Shown here piece after piece: positions 24,471-33,900 of a stretch of 64,000 bases of DNA; positions within the stretch are counted from its first letter, which is position 1, and every line of letters begins with the position of its first letter. The position numbers and the translations under genes are program-made. Origin of the DNA: Hoplostethus atlanticus. Lineage: Eukaryota; Chordata; Actinopteri; Trachichthyiformes; Trachichthyidae. The stretch is from assembly GCA_034670405.1 (NCBI GenBank), contig JAXDDX010000180.1, positions 353,501-417,500 on the forward strand, in the 5' to 3' direction. The notes below the pieces were generated by a model. It did not search any database, was not told where the DNA came from, and worked only from the letters and a program-made list of their open reading frames with translations.

Positions 24471-26098
24471 ACAGATAGATGGATGGATAGATGGATGAAT
24501 GAATGGATGGACGGATGGATGGATGGACGGATAGATGGATGGACAGATGGATGGATGGATGGATGAATGAATGGATGGATGGATGGACGGATGGATGGAC
24601 GGATGGACGGATGGATGGATGGATGATGGATGATGGATGGATGGATCGGCGGACACAGCACTGATTAGACTTAAAAACACTTCAGTCCAGCTCAGTAGAC
24701 CTTTTAGGTTGTCTGGGGAATGAAAACCTCTGGTCCAGGGTCAGTTTCGATCTACTTACTTGGCCACTCAACACTTAATCAACTAAAGTGGCGTTTCAGA
24801 GTCTAAAGGTGTGTTAGTGCTCAACCTTGTGTTTTAGATAAATTGCGATTTGGGCCATGAGATTTGAATGGTCAGTTGGAGACGTTCCAAAACTGCATGT
24901 GATGCTGAACAACAACAGTTTACTGTTTTGTCTGTTTGTTGCTAGGTTACAGTGATGAGAGGTTGCTTAGTTACCATGCTGAGGATGCTTGCTAAGTGGC
25001 TGATGGAGCGGCCGATAGTCTGGGTATGTAGGCTGATAGAGGGTACAGAGGGATGATGGAGGGTACAGAGGGATGATAAGAGGGTACAGAGGGATGATAG
25101 AGGGTACAGAGGGATGATAGAGGGTACAGAGGGATGATAGGAGGGTACAGAGGGATGATAGAGGGTACAGAGGGATGATAGAGGGTACAGAGGGATGATG
25201 GAGGGTATAGAGGGATGATAAGAGGGTACAGAGGGATGATAAGGGTACAGAGGGATGATAGAGGGTACAGAGGGATGATGGAGGGTACAGAGGGATGATA
25301 GAGGGTACAGAGGGATGATGGAGGGTACAGAGGGATGATGGAGGGTATAGAGGGATGATAAGAGGGTACAGAGGGATGATAAGAGGGTACAGAGGGATGA
25401 TAGAGGGTACAGAGGGATGATGGAGGGTACAGAGGGATGATAGAGGGTACAGAGGGATGATACATACACCTGTGTGTGTACCTAAGTGTGTGTGTGGGGT
25501 ATAGAGGGATGATAAAGGGTATAGAGGGATGATAGAGGGTACAGAGGGATGATGGGGGTATAGAGGGATGATAGAGGGTATAGAGGGATGATGGGGGTAT
25601 AGAGGGATGATAGAGGGTATAGAGGGATGATAGGGGGTATAGAGGGATGATAGAGGGTATAGAGGGATGATAGTAGAGAGTATAGAGGGATGATAAAGGG
25701 TATAGAGGGATGATGGGGGGTATAGAGGGATGGTAGAGTGTATAGAGGGATGATAGAGGGTACAGAGGGATGATAGAGGGTACAGAGGGATGATGGGGTT
25801 ATAGAGGGTATAGAGGGATGATAGATGGTATAGAGGGCACAGAGGGATGGTAGAGAGTATAGAGGGATGATAGAGGGTACAGAGGGATGATAGAGGGGTA
25901 CAGAGGGATGATAGAGGGTACAGAGGGATGAGCTCTACTGGTTCCACTGGGCAGCTTCACTGCAACATGTTGGAGGTTAAAGTCATAATCCTCAACATCT
26001 TCCTCACTGAGATATTCCCAACCGGTCTCGAACCTCCAGACTACGACTGACTGCCAGTCAGCTGAGACCAGAGCAAAATTCTCAGGAAATCAATCTGC

Positions 26099-26156
<58 letters not shown>

Positions 26157-27893
26157 ATTTTATGGTAAATGGAGATAAGTCATCAATCTCTGCCAGGAAG
26201 TGCATTACCGTCGTAGCGTCCGGCTTCCTGGATGAAAACACTCAAAAGAGTTTTTATCTTTTATTCAGCGTCATTAAACATCCTCCAAGATAATTCAGTT
26301 CAAATTCAGTACCTTTCTGGTTTCATAATATGATCAGTTAACTTGTTCTATTTGAAATGATGAAATCAGTTTCCTGTTTTCTACTTGTGTGATGATTTGT
26401 CGACTTAAAAACTGTCGACTTAAAATAAAATACAAATATAAAAATCTTGAATTGGCTAATTTTTGGTATTAGTATTTGTATTTGTATTAATATTAGTATT
26501 AGTGTTTCAATTTGTATTATTGTTAGTATTAATATTAGTATTAGTATTAGTTTTAGTATTTGTATTAGTGTTAACATAAATATTTATGTCAATATTAATG
26601 TTAGTATTAGTATTAATATTAGTATTTGTATTATTCTTTGTATTACATTTGTATTTCAGTTACAAAACACTTCACAGCTTTACAAAGGATTAACGAAAAA
26701 AGATAAAACCGACAGCAAAACCAATGAACCAAAGAAACATAAAAGTAAACCAGTCAGACGCTTCATAAAAGCAGGTTTATGGCGAGGGTTTAAAAGATGA
26801 TCCAGATTACATACAAGTACAAGATGAAGCTGCCTGCAGAGCATCCTGTCCTCAGCGCGTGACCCAGTTAGTTTCCTGTGTGGTGACGAGCTGCTCTGGT
26901 TCTGATGGGACTCGATCCGTCGACGTCACGATATCAATAAGAGTTATTATGAAAGGATCACAGGTAAAACCAACTACGGGTTCTCTGCACCAATGAAGAC
27001 GTTTTTAGAACGTCCATCGGCAAGTTTCTATCTTAATTTGGTGTTGCTGTTTTCTCATTTCATTTTACGTCTTTATTTTTAACTATGTTCTTCCTCACTC
27101 ACTATATATTTTACTTTTCTTTGTTTTGCCTTCCTGTAGAGATTGTTCCTTCCTTCCTCTGATTTTAGATAAATTCTATAGAAATTAAGATGATTATTAT
27201 TATTATTATTATTATTATTATTGCAGTATTGCAGTATTAGTTCAGTACTGATCAAATATATCATATAATATATCAGGTATCAAATACCTTTCCAACATAG
27301 CTACTTCAGTCTGCATGGCCACCTTAGTGCACCAATCAGAAAGCAGGTCACATGTCAAATAATAAAGCTTTAAAGGAAAAATCCACCCTAAAACACTTTA
27401 CCTGTTAATATGTAGCAGCCAGCTAAGAGTTAACTACAGTAACCATGGTAACAAGTCGAGTCACGTTATCTAACATGAAGCATCGTTGTTTCCTAGCAAC
27501 AAGTCGTCATGTACGAAGATCGCCATGCGTCTGGAGGTGTTGCCACGCGACAAGGCGGCGTCTGAGAGTGGCTGCAAGCCTCTGGTTGCCGTGGCGCCCA
27601 GTCAGGTGGTCATCTCGCTGCAGGAGGGGAAGACGCTAAACTGTCCTGACCTGCAGGACGTCACCAAGATGGCCGACAGCAGCCCGTCTGTCACCTGGTA
27701 CCATGTGAGACAACAGCACTCAGTCTCCATCTACTGATACTAATACTACTAATACTTATACTACTACTATTGCTACTAATACTACTAATAATACTAATAC
27801 TACTACTATTACTACTACTGATACTAATACTACTAATACTTATACTACTACTACTGATACTAATACTACTAATAATATTAATACTACTACTGA

Positions 27894-27926
<33 letters not shown>

Positions 27927-30900
27927 TGCTACTACTACTACTACTAATAATCTGGGTTCAAAGCGGGTCACTCGAGTCGCTCCATGCCGCTAGACCTAAC
28001 TCTCTCTCCTCCGTCCTGATACTCCTGGACCTGTCTGCAGCGTTTGACACGGTGAACCACCAGATCCTCCTCTCCACCCTTGAAGGGATGGGTGTCTCAG
28101 GCTCTGCACTCTCCATGTTTGCATCCTACCTGACGGATCGCTCCTACCAGGTGACATTGAGAGGGTCTGTGTCCAAACCACGCAGGCTGACTACGGGGTC
28201 CCGCAAGGTTCGGTTCTGGGTCCTCTTCTTTTTTCCCTCTACACAACATCTCTTGGTTCTGTTATCCACTCCCACGACTTTTCCTACCACTGCTATGCCG
28301 ATGACACCCAGCTGATCTTGTCATTTCCCCCCTCTGACACACAAGTGGAGGCTCGCATTGCTGCATGCCTGGCTGACATCTCGGAGTGGATGTCGATGCG
28401 CCACCTGAAGCTCAACCTGGACAAGACTGAGCTGGTGTTCCTCCCGGGGAAGGGCTGTCCGCACCGAGACCTGGCCATCACCATTGATAATGTTGTGGTG
28501 ACGTCAACTCGGACTGCGAGGAATCTGGGTGTGACCCTGGACGACCAACTGTCGTTCTCGGCAAACATCGCATCAGTGACACGCTCCTGCAGATTCCTCC
28601 TCTACAACATCAGGAGGATTCGCCCCTTCCTCACTGACAAGGTAGTGCAGGTGCTCATCCAGGCTCTTGTCATCTCCCGCCTGGACTACTGCAACTCCCT
28701 CCTTGCTGGTGCCCCGGCGTCTGCCATCAGACCTCTGGAGCTTGTTCAGAAAGCTGCAGCTCGTCTGGTGTTCAACCGCCCCAAGTTCTCCCACACAACT
28801 ACCCTTCTCTGTTCTCTACACTGGCTCCCTGTAGCAGCTCATCCAGTTCAAGACCCTGGTGCTAGCCTATAGGGCAGTGAAAGGAACAGCTCCTTCTTAC
28901 CTCCAGGCTATGGTCAAGCCTTACACCCCCGCCCGACCACTTCGCTCTGCTGCCTCGAGGCGACTGGTTGCCCCGTCGCTCAGAGGGCCCTGCGGCCGAT
29001 CTACACGGTCACGGCTCTTCTCTGTCCTGGCCCCGCAGTGGTGGAATGAACTCAGGACAGCAGAGTCGCTGCCCATCTTTCGCCGCCGCTGAAAACCCAC
29101 CTCTTCAGGAATCACTACCCTGACTCTTCCTCTTAGCCTTGCCTATTTGTCGTCAATTATGTGTCTGAGCTCTTGTTTATTGGCTCTTGTTCATTTGATA
29201 CACTTATTTGTCTCATTTGTTTAAGATATAGTAGGTTGCTAACTTATTGCACTTTTACCTTAACACTAGTTATGCTCTTAGTTGCTTGTTTAGGAAGGAA
29301 ATGCACCTACGATTTCTGGTGACTAGTAGTTTTCTTGCCTACCTATGTTGAATGCACTTATTGTAAGTCGCTTTGGATAAAAGCGTCTGCTAAATGCCAA
29401 TAATGTAAATGTAATGTAATGTACTAATACTACTATAACTATTACTACTACTATTACTAATACTACTACTACTACTTCTACTATTACTACTACTGCTACT
29501 ACTACTACTACTACTGCTACTAATACTACTATTACTAGTAGTACATCATTTCTTTGTAGATGAATTATGTCCGATTTCAGAATTTTATCTCAAAACCTGT
29601 CTGTCTGCCTGTCTGTCTGTAGAAGTGTAAGGAGTATCCGTTCTGGAACAGCGACAGGGAGGTGAAGGGGGCGGGGCTTGTGGTCCACGTGATGCTGCAG
29701 CCCTACCAGGGTTACTACTACTGCACCGTCCAGTACCAGAGGAGAGGACAACCGCTGCAGTACACCAGGATGATCAACGTCACCGCCGTCTGTAAGACAC
29801 AACTAGTAATACTACTAATACTAATGATGCTCCTAATACTAGTAATACTACTAATATTAGACGGCTGCAGTACACCATGATATACCTAATACCACTACTA
29901 CGACTACTACTACTACTACCACCACTACTACGACTACTACTACTATTACCACTACCACTATTACTACTACTAATACTACCACTAATATCCAGGATATTTA
30001 CTTGAGTATCTATAATGTGTGTATTTATTTCAGATCCCACCAAAAATTTGCCCAAAGATCCCATCATCCTCCATCCGACCAAGAACCAAACCTTCACCGT
30101 CAAGCAGGGTACGTTACCGGGTACCGGGTCGGTTATCGGGTAGGACAACTGGTGAACCTCTCTCCACTGGTTAACACGTTTCTTGTCAGGGCGGAGAGGC
30201 GTGTGAACCAGATCAGTAGGAAGGGATAATGTAATAACTGCCAGGTAATGGAGTAATTGGTCTAAATGTAGTAAATGGGATATTTACAGATTAACAGATC
30301 AATATTGCTACCTTGGTGTAATTACTGTGAACCAATGAGACCACCATTGAGACTACATTTCCCATAAGCCCCGTTGCTTCCTGTCCCCCCCTCCCCCTCC
30401 CTGGCGTCTTTGTCTTTCCTGAAGAGGATCAACATGTTGAAGTGATTTCTCCATCTTCCTTTCTCTCCTTCCTCCATCTGCCGTCTCCAGAAACTCTTTA
30501 TCTTTAGCTCCGTTAGCGCTGGAAGAACAGCGCCCTCTTCCTGTTTGGTGCCGTAAAGCAATCCAGCAGATTTCCCTCCAGATCGACCCGGTGGACACAA
30601 TGTAGAATGAGAGTAGAGGCTGGTAGAGGCTGACAGGCTGGTAGAGGCTGGTAGAGGCTGGTAGAGGCTGGTAGAGGCTGACAGGCTGGTAGAGGCTGGT
30701 AGAGGCTGGTAGAGGCTGACAGGCTGGTAGAGGCTGGTAGAGGCTGGTAGAGGCTGACAGGCTGCTAGAGGTGGAGTTATACTGATGACTCTACACTAAT
30801 GTGGTTTATTGATGGTGAAAGGAAACATAAAGCACATTTTACAGGCTTTACTACATGTCTGACTCATTTAAAGGGCATTTTATTACATGTTGACAAGTTT

Positions 30901-33900
30901 ACGGCAGGGCGCTCCACCCTGTCCCATGTTGTAGAGACAGTATGTATCAAGAGACTCATTGATCACTAGATGACAGTGAGGGTTGTTGGTGAAGGACGTC
31001 GTTGTCAGGTTGATGGAGTGGTACAGCCGAACCTTTCACCATGGTAATTTGTTATTGATCAGAATTGGAGGAGCTTCAGGAGGACAGGAAACATCCTGGT
31101 GTGTCAGGATCCTTTTCTTTTCACAGTTGATAGAGAAGGGAAATATTTGGACACCATATAACCAATGCAGGGATCAAAAATATGAAAACAAGATTTGATA
31201 CATGTGATAAAAATAAAGGTGCACAGTGACAAAAATGTGAATACTTTGGGTTCGATATCAGAAAATGTTTCATGATCTAAAACATCAACGGTAACCGTCA
31301 GGTTTTGGTGTCAGCCAATCAGAATCAAAGAGCAAGGGCTTCTTTCTAGACCGACGATCAACAATCATACAGGAGAAATCCATCAGAGGAGAGAGAGACC
31401 AATTTCTACACCGACAGGAGATAGACCAGAATGCAGTGCAGTAGCCGAGATAGACCAGAATGCAATGCAGTAGGCCAGATAGACCAGAGTGCAATGCAGT
31501 AGCCGAGATAGACCAGAATGCAATGCAGTGGCAAGATAGACCAGAATGCAATGCAGTAGCTGAGATAGACCAGAATGCAATGCAGTAGCCAAGATAGACC
31601 AGAATGCAATGCAGTGACCAGGAAAGACAAGTTAGATTTTGAGTAAGCGGGGCGACTCTCTCTCGCTTTTTCTCAACTGAAAATTGCTGTTGTTTCGTCT
31701 CTCTCTCTCTCTCTCTCTCTCTCGCTCCACCGACATGTAAACTGCAGCTGAAAGCAACAAGTACAGGCATGCTCTTTTGTCTAAAGGCATTCTGGGAAAT
31801 GTAGGAAATCACTAACTGAAGTGGAAGTAGACGAGGCAGGTTGAAGTAAATACAAAACTTCATCACTAAATAACTGAATGTGTTGAACATCACAGACAGG
31901 AGGAGCCCCCCACCCACCAGCCCTTGCGTATATCATCCTGTCCTCTCTGTCTCTACGTCTTTCATTACCCTCCCTACCTGCCGTGGGAGCTCAGGGTATA
32001 AAGCTGCTCTGAGACAGTGACGGAGAGGAAACTCTGCCAACAGCTTATTTTAAATTGGTTTTCCTGAGAGTGGAGCAGGGGAGGAGCGATTTAACACTCA
32101 AAACTTTATCGTCCATCCAGTATTAGTCAAGGCTGCTGGGAGCTCGTCCCATAAAACAGAATGAAACATCACAGCGCACGGACATATTCCTCCTGTACAC
32201 ACCGCCATGGACGTAGTGCATCCATCCACTGATTAAATACAGTCTACAGTGGCGGTGAGAGTCTGCAGGTTTTCACTCCAACCAAAGACTACAGCAGGTG
32301 ATTTCACTGGTTAGCCCCTCCTCTCTGGTTGAAGGTGTTAACCAGTGAAATCACCTGCTGTAGTCTTTGGTTGGCCCTCCATGGCACATGGTTGCCCACC
32401 CCTGGTCTACAGCCCCCCCCTGGTCTACAGCCCACCCCTGGTCTACAGCCACCTCAGACTCCCCTGCTCTCATATGAAGTCTGATCAATGTAAAGGGAAA
32501 TGTTTAGTGTTGTCTAGTATGTTTTCCTATGAAAGGGGAAATTCACTGTTTAATGAGGACTGTCAGAATATCTCAGCACTGTTGATTCTAGTAGTACTAC
32601 TAGTTGTAGTAGTAGTATCACTATTATTATTGTTACTGTCAGATACTGAGGTGCGTTTGGAGTGCCGAGGGATGTTCCCCTACCTGGACGGACCGTGGGA
32701 GATGTGGTGGACCATCGATGGGAGGACAGTGGAGCAACTGGCCGACTCGCGCTTCTCCAAAACGAACAGGTAGAAACCTACAGAGACTCTTCTGATAGGT
32801 CGAATGTAGCAGGGGGCGGGGCTACCTCACCTGGTTCAGATAGTCAACTGTTTGTATTGGCACGTTATTAATACTAGACTGATGATGGATCAGATGGTTG
32901 GTAGCAGGTTGCCTGTATCCCGTACAATCACTAAGCAATAGGAAGCGCCAGTAGACAAACATGAATGGGGGCAGCCAGTAGCCTAAAGGTTGCCAGTTCG
33001 AGTCCCAGACCAGTTTGGAAAATCTAGGTGGGGTAACTGGTGAGTAACCCCCCTCCCTCAACAACTGCTCCGTCTGTACTGGTCCCAGTGGAGCTCTGGG
33101 TAAATAACGGGTCAAATACCCTCTTCAGGATGATCAACCTTCCTGACAGGTTATCTATGACTCCGGGGACCCATCAGATGACAGGAGTTTGCTGTAATGT
33201 GTTTTATTGCCTCCCGAGTCATCATATTTTATTTCTAAATATGTGAAGTGATGATGGATGTTCCTGCAGACAGGTGAAGTACGACTACGGCGACCGGACG
33301 GAGGAGAGCGTGCTGCTGATCCAGGACTTCGGGGCTTCAGACCTGGACCGGGAGTATAACTGTTCTGTGAGAAACCAGAGAGGCTTCGTGACTCGCCGAG
33401 CTCAGCTGGAGGAGGAGGGTGAGCAGAGCGTCCTCCCATCATGCATCACTGCTACATTCTGTTCCTTTAGCGTGCCATGCCTGCTGTTACGCCCATTCAG
33501 CACCAGATTGGATCAACGGTTTCATTTGAGTCTTTTGGTTTTTTTTGCTGTTTCATTTTGTTTACGCAATGGTAAAGTCCCTACATGTGATATCATTTAC
33601 CACCAACAAACCTACTGATGTCTACTAAAGCTGTGGGTAAAACTGAGCAGAAACTGATAACTGACTGATAACTGATAACCGATAACCGATGACCGATGAC
33701 TGATGACTATCTGGTCAGTGAGATAATCATTACCACCAAACACTTTAGATGAAACATTGAAATGAATTTATGATGATTTTTGCTTGATCTGTTGTAATGA
33801 TGGTTCAACCCCACCCTGCTGAAGGGTACCATCTCCAGACCCTGACCTCTGACCTCTGACCTCCCTGTGGAGGGGGGAGGGGGATTTTCCTACAGAGAGC

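Noticed and set aside
24111-24680. His-Pro-Ser-Ile repeat open frames
   Set aside because: Translation of the (GGAY)n tetranucleotide array.
24942-25947. 326-codon open frame on the - strand
   Set aside because: Translation of the 20-bp minisatellite.
30353-30600. Gly/Arg-rich open frame shared by both copies of repeat family 2
   Set aside because: The conservation is explained by the recent duplication; no domain, and the frame crosses G-rich simple sequence.
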